Program-made: the position numbers and the translations under genes | From: an uncultured bacterium | GTDB lineage: Bacteria; Bacillota; Clostridia; Lachnospirales; Lachnospiraceae | DNA: 64,000 nucleotides | Reading direction: 5' to 3' | Assembly: GCA_947177425.1 (NCBI GenBank) | Contig: CAMWUN010000011.1 | Coordinates: forward strand, 1 to 64,000 | Notes under the pieces: model-generated | What the model saw: only the letters and a program-made list of their open reading frames with translations | Told to the model about the DNA's origin: nothing | The model's database searches: none | Shown here: positions 8,035-17,698 of the stretch, piece after piece | Position numbering within the stretch: the stretch's first letter is position 1 | Layout: each line of letters opens with the position of its first letter

Positions 8035-8727
8035 ATGAGCAAGTATGATTTAAAGCAGGAAGTTACAGACAAGTACTCCCTGCGGGGCAGAGTGTTTCAC
8101 AAGCTTAGAGAGGACATTCTGGATGGAAAATATAAGGAAAATGAAGAATTGAGGGAAATCGCCATTGGAGAGGAATTGGGCGTGAGCCGGACACCGGTGC
8201 GCGAGGCCCTGCGGCAGCTTGAACTGGAAGGGCTGGTTCAGATCGTGCCTAATAAGGGCGCCTATGTGACAGGCATTACGGCAAAGGATGTAAAAGACAT
8301 TTATATGATACGTTCCTCGCTGGAAGGAATGTGCGCCCGTCTGGCGACAGAGCATATTACGCCGGAACAGTTAGAGGAGATGGAAGAAAATGTATATATT
8401 GCCAGTTTCCATGCCTCCAAGGGGCATATGGAGCAGATGGCGGAACTGGACAACCGGTTTCATAATATTCTCTATGAGGCCAGTGATTCCAAGATGCTGC
8501 AGAATCTCCTCCGGGATTTCCACCAGTATGTAATACGCATCAGGAGAAAGACCCTTTCCACGAAAGAAAGGGGCGCTGCTTCCAATGAGGAGCACAGGCA
8601 GATTATGGAAGCTATCAAAGCGGGAAATTCTAAAGAAGCGGAGCGCCTTGCCACTTGTCATATGACCAATGCCTATGATAATATGGTAAAAAACGGACTG
8701 TACGATATTTTTAAATCTGAAAACTAA
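8035..8727 (+). CDS. GntR-family transcriptional regulator with FCD domain
   Basis: The 230-residue protein has an N-terminal winged helix ([20 protein letters not shown]...[20 protein letters not shown], about residues 10-75) and an alpha-helical FCD ligand domain with scattered Asp/His metal or acid ligands ([43 protein letters not shown]). Such regulators usually sense a small carboxylic acid. Placed between the citrate synthase-like gene and icd, it is likely to respond to a TCA-branch metabolite and to bind the palindrome at 6220-6231. The start at 8035 follows AAAGGAATAGGA. About 225 bases upstream hold no clear gene. Confidence 0.88.
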   Translation: MSKYDLKQEVTDKYSLRGRVFHKLREDILDGKYKENEELREIAIGEELGVSRTPVREALRQLELEGLVQIVPNKGAYVTGITAKDVKDIYMIRSSLEGMCARLATEHITPEQLEEMEENVYIASFHASKGHMEQMAELDNRFHNILYEASDSKMLQNLLRDFHQYVIRIRRKTLSTKERGAASNEEHRQIMEAIKAGNSKEAERLATCHMTNAYDNMVKNGLYDIFKSEN

Positions 8728-8744
8728 AAGAAATGGAGCAGAGT

Positions 8745-9959
8745 ATGGAAAAAATTAAAATGACTACCCCCCTTGTGGAAATGGACGGGGATGAAATGAC
8801 CAGAATCCTCTGGCAGATGATTAAGGAGGAACTCCTTCTTCCTTACATTGATTTAAAGACAGAATATTATGATTTGGGGCTAGAGCACAGAAATGAGACG
8901 GACGACCAGGTGACGGTTGACAGTGCCAACGCCACTTTGAAATACGGCGTGGCAGTTAAGTGCGCCACTATCACGCCAAACGGAGCACGAATGACAGAGT
9001 ACAATTTAAAGGAAATGTGGAAAAGCCCTAATGGGACAATCCGTGCAATCCTTGACGGAACTGTATTCCGTGCGCCGATTCTGATAAAAGGCATTGTCCC
9101 TTATGTAAAGAACTGGACAAAGCCTATCACTATCGCCCGTCACGCTTATGGGGATGTGTATAAAAATGCGGAAATTAAAATTCCCGGCGAGGGCAAGGCA
9201 GAGCTGGTGTTCACTGCACCGGACGGTACGCAAATCAGGGAACTGATACATAATTTTGACGGGGAAGGAATTATACAGGGTATCCACAACACCAGAAAAT
9301 CCATTTCCAGTTTTGCAAGGGCCTGCTTTGCCTACGCTGTTGACACGAAGCAGGATTTGTGGTTTTCCACCAAGGATACTATTTCCAAGAAGTATGACCA
9401 TACCTTCAAGGATATTTTCCAGGAAATCTATGACGCAGAGTATAAAGAACAGTTTGAAAAGCTTGGCATTGAATATTTCTACACCCTGATTGACGATGCA
9501 GTTGCCCGTGTCATCCGTTCTGAAGGAGGATTTATCTGGGCATGTAAGAATTATGACGGGGATGTGATGTCAGACATGGTGGCTACCGCTTACGGGGATC
9601 TTTCCATGATGACTTCCGTGCTGGTGTCTCCTACAGGCGTTTATGAGTATGAGGCAGCCCACGGCACTGTGCAGCGTCATTATTACAAACATCTCAAGGG
9701 AGAGGAAACCTCTACCAACTCCATTGCAACGATTTTTGCATGGACGGGGGCACTGCGCAAGAGAGGGGAGTTAGATCAGATTCCCCGGCTTGTGGCTTTT
9801 GCAGACCAGCTTGAAAAAGCATGTATCAAGACTGTGGAAGATGGGAAAATGACTAAGAGCCTGTCACTGATTTCAACTTGTGAGAATCCGGTGATTTTAA
9901 ACAGTCTGGATTTCATCAAAGCCATCAGAGAGACACTGGAGGGCCTTTTGGAAAACTGA
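8745..9959 (+). CDS. icd: NADP-dependent isocitrate dehydrogenase, homodimeric type
   Basis: The enzyme (404 residues) oxidatively decarboxylates isocitrate to 2-oxoglutarate in the cytosol. The sequence opens with [23 protein letters not shown] and has substrate-binding SxNxTxR-like text ([16 protein letters not shown]), the metal site ([15 protein letters not shown]) and the cofactor block [13 protein letters not shown], where R-H-Y is typical of NADP use. It resembles the eukaryotic-type subfamily II rather than E. coli Icd. The start at 8745 has GGAG six bases upstream; the ATG at 8733 does not. It lies 17 bases after the GntR gene, hence one transcript, supplying 2-oxoglutarate for glutamate in an incomplete TCA cycle. 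Confidence 0.95.
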   Translation: MEKIKMTTPLVEMDGDEMTRILWQMIKEELLLPYIDLKTEYYDLGLEHRNETDDQVTVDSANATLKYGVAVKCATITPNGARMTEYNLKEMWKSPNGTIRAILDGTVFRAPILIKGIVPYVKNWTKPITIARHAYGDVYKNAEIKIPGEGKAELVFTAPDGTQIRELIHNFDGEGIIQGIHNTRKSISSFARACFAYAVDTKQDLWFSTKDTISKKYDHTFKDIFQEIYDAEYKEQFEKLGIEYFYTLIDDAVARVIRSEGGFIWACKNYDGDVMSDMVATAYGDLSMMTSVLVSPTGVYEYEAAHGTVQRHYYKHLKGEETSTNSIATIFAWTGALRKRGELDQIPRLVAFADQLEKACIKTVEDGKMTKSLSLISTCENPVILNSLDFIKAIRETLEGLLEN

Positions 9960-10001
9960 ATATAAAAAAATGACACTTATTTGAAAAGGAGTCCACTGAT
10001 T

Positions 10002-10064
10002 ACCTTTCTGTAAGCTGGTATTCTAATGTTGAGATATTAGATACTGGCTGCAGGAAGGTTTTTT
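10002..10064 (+). terminator. Long terminator hairpin after icd
   Basis: ACCTTTCTGTA (10002-10012) pairs, with two G-U pairs, with TGCAGGAAGGT near 10049-10059; an inner stem (GCTGGTATTCTAAT against ATTAGATACTGGC) extends it. A TTTTTT run follows. It separates the citrate module from the carbohydrate locus, although a role as leader attenuator for the next gene is also possible. Confidence 0.65.
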
Positions 10065-10120
10065 GCGTTTATGGATGAGCATTTGGGAACACATAAAAAT
10101 GAAGGAAAAGGAGAAAGATT

Positions 10121-12886
10121 ATGTCCGGTTATGTATTTAAAGACAACAAAGGAACGTTCAGTTTGAAAAACCCTGAAAGATGGGCAGGTTTGTATTTTCC
10201 CCTTGCGGGGGAGCATGGGCTGAAAAGCGCAATAACGCCTCTTCTTGGGGGAGACGCCAAGACGGATCAGAATCACTTTCTGCTTCAGCCTGTCAGTGCG
10301 GAGGAACTTCACAATAACAGAAGTACCCGGAATTTCTGGTGTGCAGTGGAGGGCGGAGATGTGTGGTCGGCCACAGGAGCCAGTGCCAGGGCAGCTTTTG
10401 AAAGGGCTGCAGAAGCCGGTATCCGGGCCCTTTCAGAAAAAGCCGCGAACAGCGGGGACAATAGCCAGGATGGGGGAAGGGCTGGCGCAGCGTATGAGGA
10501 GAGCGGACTTACCGCAGGGTTTATGTGGCATGAAATGACAAGGAAGTCCCGAAAGTCCGGACTTTCTTCCCAAATCCGCAGTTTCGTTCCGGTTTCTGAC
10601 AATGTGGAGATTATGGAGGTTAGGATTACCAATATTACAGAGGAAGATTTGACTATTACGCACTATGGAGCTATTCCCATTTATGGACGCAGTGCGGACA
10701 ATATCAGGGATCACAGGCATGTGACCAGTCTGCTTCACAGGATTAAAACTACAAAGACGGCAGTTGTGGTGAAGCCAACCCTTTCCTTTGACGAGCGGGG
10801 GCATCAGGCCAATCATATTTCCTATTTTGTGGCAGGCGTGACGGGGGATGGAAGCGCGCCGGAAGCCTTTTATCCTACGGTGGATATGTTCCTTGGAGAG
10901 GACGGCTATGACTGCCCGGGGGCAGTGTACGGAGAACTTGCAGGGACTGGTGAGGGCTTTCATACGGACGGTTACGAGGCAATGGGCGCCATGCGTTTTG
11001 AAAAGGTGACGTTAAAGCCGGGAGAGAGCAGGACGTATATCCTGATGGCGGGTATTTATGAAAAGGAGGATGAACTGGATAAAATCCTTTCCGGCTATGG
11101 AAAAGAGGAACTGGTACAGAAGGCTTACGAAATTACGAAAAAATATTGGGCTCTGAAGGTGAATGTAAGTTATCATACGAAAGATAAAAATTTTGATAAT
11201 TTTATGTCATGGGTAAGCTTCCAGCCAATGCTGCGCAGGATTTACGGATGTTCTTTCCTACCCCACCATGATTACGGAAAGGGCGGAAGGGGCTGGCGGG
11301 ATTTATGGCAGGACTGTCTTGCGCTCCTTATTATGAACCCGGAGGGCGTCAAGGAGATGCTCCTTGGCAATTTCGGCGGCGTAAGGATTGACGGCACCAA
11401 TGCAACGATCATCGGGACGAAGCAGGGAGAGTTTATTGCAGATAGAAATAATATTGCAAGAGTGTGGATGGACCATGGATTGTGGCCCCTTATGACAACA
11501 GCCCTTTACATTGACCAGACCGGGGATTTGTCGGTGCTTCTGAAAGAAAATACTTATTTTAAGGATAAACAGATCTGTCGGGGAAACGAGACAGACAGTT
11601 TATTTATAGATGGAGAGCAGCCAGTGCTAAGGGATGCACAGGGTCAGGAGTACTTTGGGAGTATTTTAGAACATCTTCTGGTACAGAATCTTACAGGTTT
11701 TTACGAGGTGGGAGAGCATAATCATATGCGCCTGCGGGGGGCGGACTGGAATGACGCCATGGATATGGCCGGAGAGCGCGGGGAAAGCGTGGCCTTTACC
11801 GCCGCCTATGCAGGCAATCTGGAGAGGCTGGCTGATCTGGTGGAACATTTGAGGGAGGAACGCAATCTCCAGATGGTGGAAGTGGCGAAGGAAATGGAAG
11901 TGCTGTTTGCAGATGACGAGTCCCTTTATGAGAGTGTGGAGCGTAAGACAAAGCTTTTATCCGATTACTGTGCTTCCTGTAAACACAGCATTTCCGGGCA
12001 AAAGGCATATCTGCCGGCAGACAGGGCAGTAAGGAGCCTTAGGAATAAGGCGCAGTGGATGAAAGCACATATCCGCAGGACAGAGTGGATTAAGGACGGT
12101 ACGGACGGATGGTTTAACAGCTATTATGACAATCACGGCAGGGCCGTGGAGGGAATTTTTGAGGGGCATGTACGTATGATGCTGACGGGACAGGTGTTTG
12201 CGGTTATGTCGGGTACAGCAGATAAAGAGCAGACAGCCGGGATTGTCCGCAGCGCAGATAAGTATCTTTATAAAAAAGAAGTGGGCGGGTATCGTCTGAA
12301 TACGGACTTTGGGGAAGTAAAGATGGATTTGGGAAGGATGTTCGGGTTCGCCTATGGACATAAGGAAAACGGGGCGGTCTTTTCCCATATGACCACCATG
12401 TATGCCAACGCCCTTTATAAGCAGGGGTTTGTAAAAGAAGGATACAAGGCATTACAAACGCTGTATGAGCAGGCTTCCAACTTTGAAGTGAGCCGGATTT
12501 ATCCGGGAATTCCGGAATATTTCGATGGAAAAGGCAGGGGGATGTATCATTATCTCACAGGCGCCGCAAGCTGGTACATGATGACAGTCATAAATGAAAT
12601 GTTCGGGGTTAAGGGGGAAATGGGGGCGCTTGCCGTTGAACCCAGGCTTCTTGCAGAGCAGTTTGACGAGGAGGGATATGCACGTCTGCGGTTGTGGTTC
12701 GGACGCCGGGAATGGGAGATTATTTATATCAACCGGAGCCGGAAAGAATACGGCCAGTACCGGATAGGAGAAATCTTCCTGGATGGCAGGAAAATTTCCC
12801 CAGATGGAAATGCAGTAGCCAGCCCTAAGGAGATTCTTGCCATGGACGAAACAATGGTTCATGAAGTGATTGTGGAACTGGTATAA
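10121..12886 (+). CDS. GH94-type glycoside phosphorylase, laminaribiose phosphorylase-like
   Basis: The 921-residue protein has the GH94 layout: N-terminal beta-sandwich (YFPLAGEHGLKSAITP, ELHNNRSTRNFWC, YGRSADNIRDHRHVTSLLHRI), then an (alpha/alpha)6 barrel with GGRGWRDLWQDCLALLI and the catalytic-acid region GADWNDAMD (541-549). GH94 enzymes split a beta-glucoside with phosphate to give a sugar 1-phosphate, saving ATP. Length and N-terminal motifs resemble laminaribiose (beta-1,3) phosphorylases more than cellobiose or chitobiose phosphorylases, but substrate is inference. A low-complexity insert (about 108-124, Ala/Gly/Asp-rich) interrupts the sandwich. No signal peptide, so it acts in the cytosol on imported sugar. 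AAGGAG precedes the ATG. Confidence 0.8.
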   Translation: MSGYVFKDNKGTFSLKNPERWAGLYFPLAGEHGLKSAITPLLGGDAKTDQNHFLLQPVSAEELHNNRSTRNFWCAVEGGDVWSATGASARAAFERAAEAGIRALSEKAANSGDNSQDGGRAGAAYEESGLTAGFMWHEMTRKSRKSGLSSQIRSFVPVSDNVEIMEVRITNITEEDLTITHYGAIPIYGRSADNIRDHRHVTSLLHRIKTTKTAVVVKPTLSFDERGHQANHISYFVAGVTGDGSAPEAFYPTVDMFLGEDGYDCPGAVYGELAGTGEGFHTDGYEAMGAMRFEKVTLKPGESRTYILMAGIYEKEDELDKILSGYGKEELVQKAYEITKKYWALKVNVSYHTKDKNFDNFMSWVSFQPMLRRIYGCSFLPHHDYGKGGRGWRDLWQDCLALLIMNPEGVKEMLLGNFGGVRIDGTNATIIGTKQGEFIADRNNIARVWMDHGLWPLMTTALYIDQTGDLSVLLKENTYFKDKQICRGNETDSLFIDGEQPVLRDAQGQEYFGSILEHLLVQNLTGFYEVGEHNHMRLRGADWNDAMDMAGERGESVAFTAAYAGNLERLADLVEHLREERNLQMVEVAKEMEVLFADDESLYESVERKTKLLSDYCASCKHSISGQKAYLPADRAVRSLRNKAQWMKAHIRRTEWIKDGTDGWFNSYYDNHGRAVEGIFEGHVRMMLTGQVFAVMSGTADKEQTAGIVRSADKYLYKKEVGGYRLNTDFGEVKMDLGRMFGFAYGHKENGAVFSHMTTMYANALYKQGFVKEGYKALQTLYEQASNFEVSRIYPGIPEYFDGKGRGMYHYLTGAASWYMMTVINEMFGVKGEMGALAVEPRLLAEQFDEEGYARLRLWFGRREWEIIYINRSRKEYGQYRIGEIFLDGRKISPDGNAVASPKEILAMDETMVHEVIVELV

Positions 12887-12956
12887 AAAATTTATTTAAT
12901 ATAATTGCGCCGGCGGCTTCATGCCGCAGGGCAGCGGAAAGGGAATGGATATCGTT

Positions 12957-15900
12957 ATGGAACAGGTAACTTATGTGATGGAAAATTATGAGAAAAAGGC
13001 GCCCTTTTCGGGATTTCTGCCGGGGCTTTCGGGCATCTGCGGAACTCCCATATGGTGCTATTATGTAAACCGCGGACAATGTATTTCAAGTTTTGGCGTG
13101 GAAGATAAGGATCATGCTGTCATGGAATTTTTTCCGGCCCATCAGGCTTACCAGAACACGCCCCTTGCAGGTTTCCGCACCTTTGTAAAAAAGGACGGGA
13201 AGTATCTGGAATTGTTCCGCAGGGAAGAAACCCTTAAAAAAATGTATGTGGACATGAACGGCCTTGCCATAGAAGAGATGGATGAGGAGGAGGGCCTTTG
13301 GACACGGGTGGATTACTGTACCCTTCCCGGTGAAAAGACGGGGGCCCTGGTCAGGAAGGTTTCCATTACCAACACAGCGGGTCAAAAGGTGAAGATACAG
13401 GTATTGGACGGAATGCCGGTGGTGATTCCCTTTGGCGTGGACTTAAAGAGCGTCAAGGAAATGGGGCAGACGACAATGGCCTGGATGCAGGCGGAAGATG
13501 TGGAAACCGGCGTGCCTTATTTCAAAGTGCGGGCAAGCATGGTGGATACAGCGGCAGTGACGGAAGTTCTTGGGGGCAATTACGGGCTTGCTGTGGATGA
13601 AGAGGGAAACAGGAAGCAGGTAATCGCCGATCCCCTTCTTGTATTTGATTATGATACCTCCCTGCAGGTGGCAGAGGGCTTTAGGAATAAAGAATTTGAG
13701 GCACTGTTAAAGGCAGAGCAGGTGGTTTCCAACCAGTATCCCTGCTGCTTCTTTGCAGAGGAAAAGGAACTGGCCAAAGGGGAAAGTCTCATCCTGTATG
13801 AATTAATCGGGCAGGTGAACAGCAGGAAAAAATTACAGAAGCTGCTGGAGAAGAAACTGGACGGTGCGTATTTTGAAGCAAAATTTAAGGAAGCCGCAGA
13901 GTTGCCTCTTGAATTGTGCAGGGTGATTGAGACGAAAACAGCAGACCCGGCTTTCGATGCCTATAGTGTATACACCTACATGGACAATGTTCTGCGGGGC
14001 GGTTATCCGGTGAAACTTCCGGGAGGCAGGATTTTCCATGTGTATTCCAGAAAACACGGGGATTTGGAGCGGGATTACAATTATTTCCGTATGCTGCCTG
14101 AATTTTATTCCCAGGGGAACGGCAATTTCAGGGATGTAAACCAGAACAGAAGGTGCGAGCCCTTCTTTACTCCTTATGTAGGGGCAAATAGTATTGTAAA
14201 ATTTTACAGCCTGATTCAGCTTGACGGATATAATCCGCTGGCGGTGGAGAAGGTGACTTATACGGTACCAGGGGAGCGTGCGAAAGAAATTTTCGAGACC
14301 CTTCCTGAAAGGCAGAAGGAAGAGATGGCCGAGTTTTTGTCAAAGCCTTTTACGCCGGGCGCTTTCTTTGGGAAAATGGATGAGATCGGCATTGAAGATA
14401 TGGAGCAGGAGCAGGCATATTTTGCCAGGGTGATGGAACAGGCGTCAGAGGAGATCAATGCAGACTTTGGGGAAGGCTATTGGAGCGACCACTGGACATA
14501 CAATCTTGACCTGATTGAAAATTATCTGAATATTTTCCCGGAAAAAGAGGAAGAACTGCTTTTCCATACACCAATTACTTATTATAGGACGCAGGTGCCG
14601 ATTCTTCCCAGGAGAAAGCGGTATGTAGTAACGGAAAAGGGGCTGCGGCAGTACAATTTCCTGGATGAGGGAAAGAAGGTAAGCGGAGAGGATAAGCTTT
14701 TGCGGAAGGAATTCGGAAAAGGGGACGTGGTGGAAGCTTCCCTGATGGAAAAACTGATTGTACTGTGCGTTACCAAGTATGGGGCGCTGGATGCCTATGG
14801 AATGGGGGTTGAAATGGAAGGCGGCAAGCCGGGATGGTATGATGCCTTAAATGGTATGCCCGGGCTTTTCGGTTCCTCCATGGCGGAAACCTGTGAGCTT
14901 TCCAGAATGTTGTCTTATACCATAAGGATGCTGGAAAAATACCGTCCTTCAGTAGAACTGCTGGAAGAGACAGCAGATTTCCTGCGGGAAATGGAGCGCA
15001 TTACAGTGCAGTGCCTGGAGGATATTATGGCAGGCGGCGAACTGACAGATTTCTGGAACCAGAGAAATGATGTGAAGGAAAGCTATGTGGAAAAGACTTT
15101 CGGCGGTGTCAGCGGGGCAAGGAAGGAAGCAGATGCAGAAGAATTGATCAGGATTCTTTCCCATATGCAGCAAGTGGTAAGCAGGGGGATTAAAAAGGCA
15201 TGCGACATGGAAGAAGGCATCTGTCCCACTTACTTTACTTATAAGGTGACGGAATTTACAAAGGATGAAGAGGGAATTTACCCCCGGCATTTTGAAGTCC
15301 AGAAGGTTCCTCTCTTTCTGGAAGGCCCTGTGCGTTTCTTAAAGCTTTCAAACAGCCTGGAGGTAAAAAAGGAATTATACAATCACGTGAAAGCTGGAGG
15401 ACTCTATGATAAGAAGCTTAAGATGTACAAGGTGAATGCTTCTTTGAAGGATGCTTCCTATGAGTTGGGAAGAGCCAGGGCGTTTACGCCGGGCTGGCTG
15501 GAAAACGAGTCCATCTGGCTGCACATGGAATATAAATATCTTCTGGAACTTCTAAAATCAGGGATGTACAGGGAGTTTGCCGAAGATTTCCGAAAGGCCG
15601 CAATACCTTTTATGGATGGGGATGTATATGGAAGAAGTATCTATGAAAACTCTTCTTTTATTGCAAGCTCTGAAAATCCCAATCCGGCTTATCATGGGCG
15701 GGGATTTGTGGCAAGGCTTTCAGGCTCTACAGTGGAATTCCTTCAGATGTGGATTCTCATGATGTTCGGGGATCTGTTTTCTTACGAGGAGGGCAGGCTT
15801 ACTGTGAGATTTGCGCCTGCACTGCCGGAATATCTGGTAGGTGATGGAAAGCGCGTAGAGGCTGTGCTTCTGGGGCATACGAAAGTTGTCTATGAGATGA

Positions 15901-16064
15901 AGGAAAAGAGGGATTATTTCCCGGGCAGCTACAAGGTGGATTCCATAGAGCTCTGCTACAGGGATGAAAGCCGGTATGAGACGAAGCAGGGAGTCCTTAC
16001 AGAGCGCCGTGCCATGGATTTACGTCGGGGAAAAGTAAGCCTGGTAAATATAAAGCTTTCTTAA
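12957..16064 (+). CDS. Large GH94/GH149/GH161-like phosphorylase-related protein
   Basis: About 1035 residues. The N-terminal region (FSGFLPGLSGICGTPIWCYYVNRGQCISSFGVEDKDHAVMEFFPAHQAY) is a beta-sandwich opening like that of long glucan phosphorylases, and an alpha-helical barrel follows. Notable conserved-looking text: DLERDYNYFRMLPEFYSQGNGNFRDVNQNRRCEPFF, FGEGYWSDHWTYNLDLIENYL, ALNGMPGLFGSSMAETCEL and YENSSFIASSENPNPAYHGRGFVARLSGSTVEF. It has no signal peptide and follows the GH94 gene by about 70 bases. I infer a phosphorylase acting on longer beta-glucan oligosaccharides, possibly GH161-like (beta-1,3), but the family is not certain. The start is ambiguous (12921, 12945 or 12957); 12957 best fits the domain start. 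Confidence 0.7.
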   Translation: MEQVTYVMENYEKKAPFSGFLPGLSGICGTPIWCYYVNRGQCISSFGVEDKDHAVMEFFPAHQAYQNTPLAGFRTFVKKDGKYLELFRREETLKKMYVDMNGLAIEEMDEEEGLWTRVDYCTLPGEKTGALVRKVSITNTAGQKVKIQVLDGMPVVIPFGVDLKSVKEMGQTTMAWMQAEDVETGVPYFKVRASMVDTAAVTEVLGGNYGLAVDEEGNRKQVIADPLLVFDYDTSLQVAEGFRNKEFEALLKAEQVVSNQYPCCFFAEEKELAKGESLILYELIGQVNSRKKLQKLLEKKLDGAYFEAKFKEAAELPLELCRVIETKTADPAFDAYSVYTYMDNVLRGGYPVKLPGGRIFHVYSRKHGDLERDYNYFRMLPEFYSQGNGNFRDVNQNRRCEPFFTPYVGANSIVKFYSLIQLDGYNPLAVEKVTYTVPGERAKEIFETLPERQKEEMAEFLSKPFTPGAFFGKMDEIGIEDMEQEQAYFARVMEQASEEINADFGEGYWSDHWTYNLDLIENYLNIFPEKEEELLFHTPITYYRTQVPILPRRKRYVVTEKGLRQYNFLDEGKKVSGEDKLLRKEFGKGDVVEASLMEKLIVLCVTKYGALDAYGMGVEMEGGKPGWYDALNGMPGLFGSSMAETCELSRMLSYTIRMLEKYRPSVELLEETADFLREMERITVQCLEDIMAGGELTDFWNQRNDVKESYVEKTFGGVSGARKEADAEELIRILSHMQQVVSRGIKKACDMEEGICPTYFTYKVTEFTKDEEGIYPRHFEVQKVPLFLEGPVRFLKLSNSLEVKKELYNHVKAGGLYDKKLKMYKVNASLKDASYELGRARAFTPGWLENESIWLHMEYKYLLELLKSGMYREFAEDFRKAAIPFMDGDVYGRSIYENSSFIASSENPNPAYHGRGFVARLSGSTVEFLQMWILMMFGDLFSYEEGRLTVRFAPALPEYLVGDGKRVEAVLLGHTKVVYEMKEKRDYFPGSYKVDSIELCYRDESRYETKQGVLTERRAMDLRRGKVSLVNIKLS

Positions 16065-16170
16065 AAAGTGGCCTTTGTAAAAAAATAACACCTTTTTAAA
16101 AAAAGAGCAATTTTTTTGATGTATCACGAAAAGTATAATGAAATTACAAAATAGACAGGAGGAAAAAGTT

Positions 16171-17631
16171 ATGAAACTTAAAAAGTTAACCGCACTATTG
16201 TTAGCCGGAATTATGACTCTTTCACTGGCAGCCTGCGGAGGCGGAAGCAGTGATAGTTCATCATCCGGTGATTCATCAGGAAGTACAGGAGGCAGTTCAT
16301 CGGAAAGCGCCGGGGAGGCATCCGGTTCTGAAAGTTCAGGTGAACTCAGCGGCAAACTGACAGTCTGGACACTGGCAGCCGACCTTGAGCAGTTCGCAGA
16401 CAAGTTTGCAGAAGAAAATCCCGGCGTGGAGATGGAAGTTGTAGTAATTGCTCCCGGCGACTATCCTACCAAGGTTGAGACAGCCCTGCTTGGGGGAGAC
16501 AGCAGCGTTGATATTATCGTAGGCGAACCGAAAATGTTACAGTCTATGTATGAAGCAGAATTTTTTGCAAATCTGGATGATTTCGGTGCAAAAGATTATG
16601 AGGGACAGATCGTTGATTATGTATGGCAGGTAGGACAGGATAATGAAGGCATCCAGAGGGCAATTTCTTACCAGATTACGCCTATCGGATTCTTCTACAG
16701 AAGAGATATTGCTGAGAAGGTATTTGGTTATTCAGACCCTGAATCAGTAGGAAAATTATTTGCTGATTATGACACTATTATTGAGACAGGCAGGACTTTA
16801 AAGAATGCTGGCTACAGGGTATTTGCTTCCGACGCAGAGACACAGCACTTTAAAGGACAGAGTTCATGGGTAGTTGACGGAGCACTGAATGTTGACCAGC
16901 AGAGATTTGATTTCATGGATCTGGCTGCCCAGTTGTACCAGGAAGACCTGACAGCATATGCAAGCCAGTGGACAGCACCCTGGTATCAGGCTATGAGCGG
17001 CCCAGTGCCCATCTTAAATGCAGAAATCCAGGGCGGCGTATGGGATACCGATGAGAATGGCGATCCTCTCTTAAATGTATGGGATGAAGAAAACTTTAAT
17101 GCCAACGTTGAGAATTATTCCAGCGAGACGGCAGAAGTATTTGCATTCGGGCTTCCTGCATGGGGCGTACTTACATTACGGGATAATGTAGGTGAGACAT
17201 CAGGTCTTTGGGGCGTATGTTCCGGCCCTTCCTACGGCTATGACGGCGGTACTTATATTGGTATCAGCGATTTGTCTGAAAACAAAGAACTTGCATGGGA
17301 GTTCGTGAAATTCTGTACCTTAAATGAAGAAGTTGCAGACTGGTGGATTGAAGCATCCCAGGGGGATACTGTTTCCTTGATTTCCGCACTTGAAAAACAT
17401 GCAGAAGATGAAAACGAGACATACGGCGGGCAGAAGCTGTATAAGTTCTGGTTAGAGCAGGCAGAAGGCATTAATTTATCCAATGTTACTGAGTACGATA
17501 CAGCTATTGATGCAGCATGGAGCAACGCAATTACTGCAGTTAAGACAGGTGAAAAGAGCAAGGAAGACGCAGTTGCAGGCTTCTATGATGAAGTGGCAGC
17601 TACTTATCCTGACCTTGAGATTACCAGATAG
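16171..17631 (+). CDS. Sugar ABC transporter substrate-binding lipoprotein
   Basis: The 486-residue protein has a lipoprotein signal peptide (MKLKKLTALLLAGIMTLSLAAC, lipobox LAAC, Cys22), then a Gly/Ser-rich tether and a family-1 solute-binding fold (LTVWTLAADLEQFADKFAEENPGVEMEVV). It captures a sugar outside the membrane for the two permeases that follow. An AGGAGG precedes the ATG at 16171. The Ser/Gly linker is long (about residues 23-62) and rich in Ser, Gly and Glu. A strong hairpin after the gene may limit transcription into the permease genes, a common way to keep the binding protein in excess. Ligand is not visible; context suggests a beta-glucan oligosaccharide. Confidence 0.92.
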   Translation: MKLKKLTALLLAGIMTLSLAACGGGSSDSSSSGDSSGSTGGSSSESAGEASGSESSGELSGKLTVWTLAADLEQFADKFAEENPGVEMEVVVIAPGDYPTKVETALLGGDSSVDIIVGEPKMLQSMYEAEFFANLDDFGAKDYEGQIVDYVWQVGQDNEGIQRAISYQITPIGFFYRRDIAEKVFGYSDPESVGKLFADYDTIIETGRTLKNAGYRVFASDAETQHFKGQSSWVVDGALNVDQQRFDFMDLAAQLYQEDLTAYASQWTAPWYQAMSGPVPILNAEIQGGVWDTDENGDPLLNVWDEENFNANVENYSSETAEVFAFGLPAWGVLTLRDNVGETSGLWGVCSGPSYGYDGGTYIGISDLSENKELAWEFVKFCTLNEEVADWWIEASQGDTVSLISALEKHAEDENETYGGQKLYKFWLEQAEGINLSNVTEYDTAIDAAWSNAITAVKTGEKSKEDAVAGFYDEVAATYPDLEITR

Positions 17632-17649
17632 TCAATAATATCAATTTAT

Positions 17650-17678
17650 GGAGTGAAGGGTGTGAAACCCTTCACTCC
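17650..17678 (+). other. Intercistronic hairpin between binding protein and permease genes
   Basis: GGAGTGAAGGGT (17650-17661) and ACCCTTCACTCC (17667-17678) form a perfect 12-bp stem with a 5-base loop. No T run follows, so a full terminator is unlikely; an mRNA-stabilising or partial attenuation role fits its place between a highly expressed binding protein and its permeases. Confidence 0.7.
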
Positions 17679-17698
17679 TGCCAGTGGAGGTAATGCAT

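Noticed and set aside
10309..10963. Long antisense frames within the GH94 gene and other large genes
   Set aside because: They mirror codon bias of the real gene, have no ribosome binding sites and no recognisable protein motifs.
16100..16140. Promoter before the first sugar-binding lipoprotein (TATAAT at 16134)
   Set aside because: A -10-like word is present, but no -35 box at proper distance; A/T-rich runs make chance likely.
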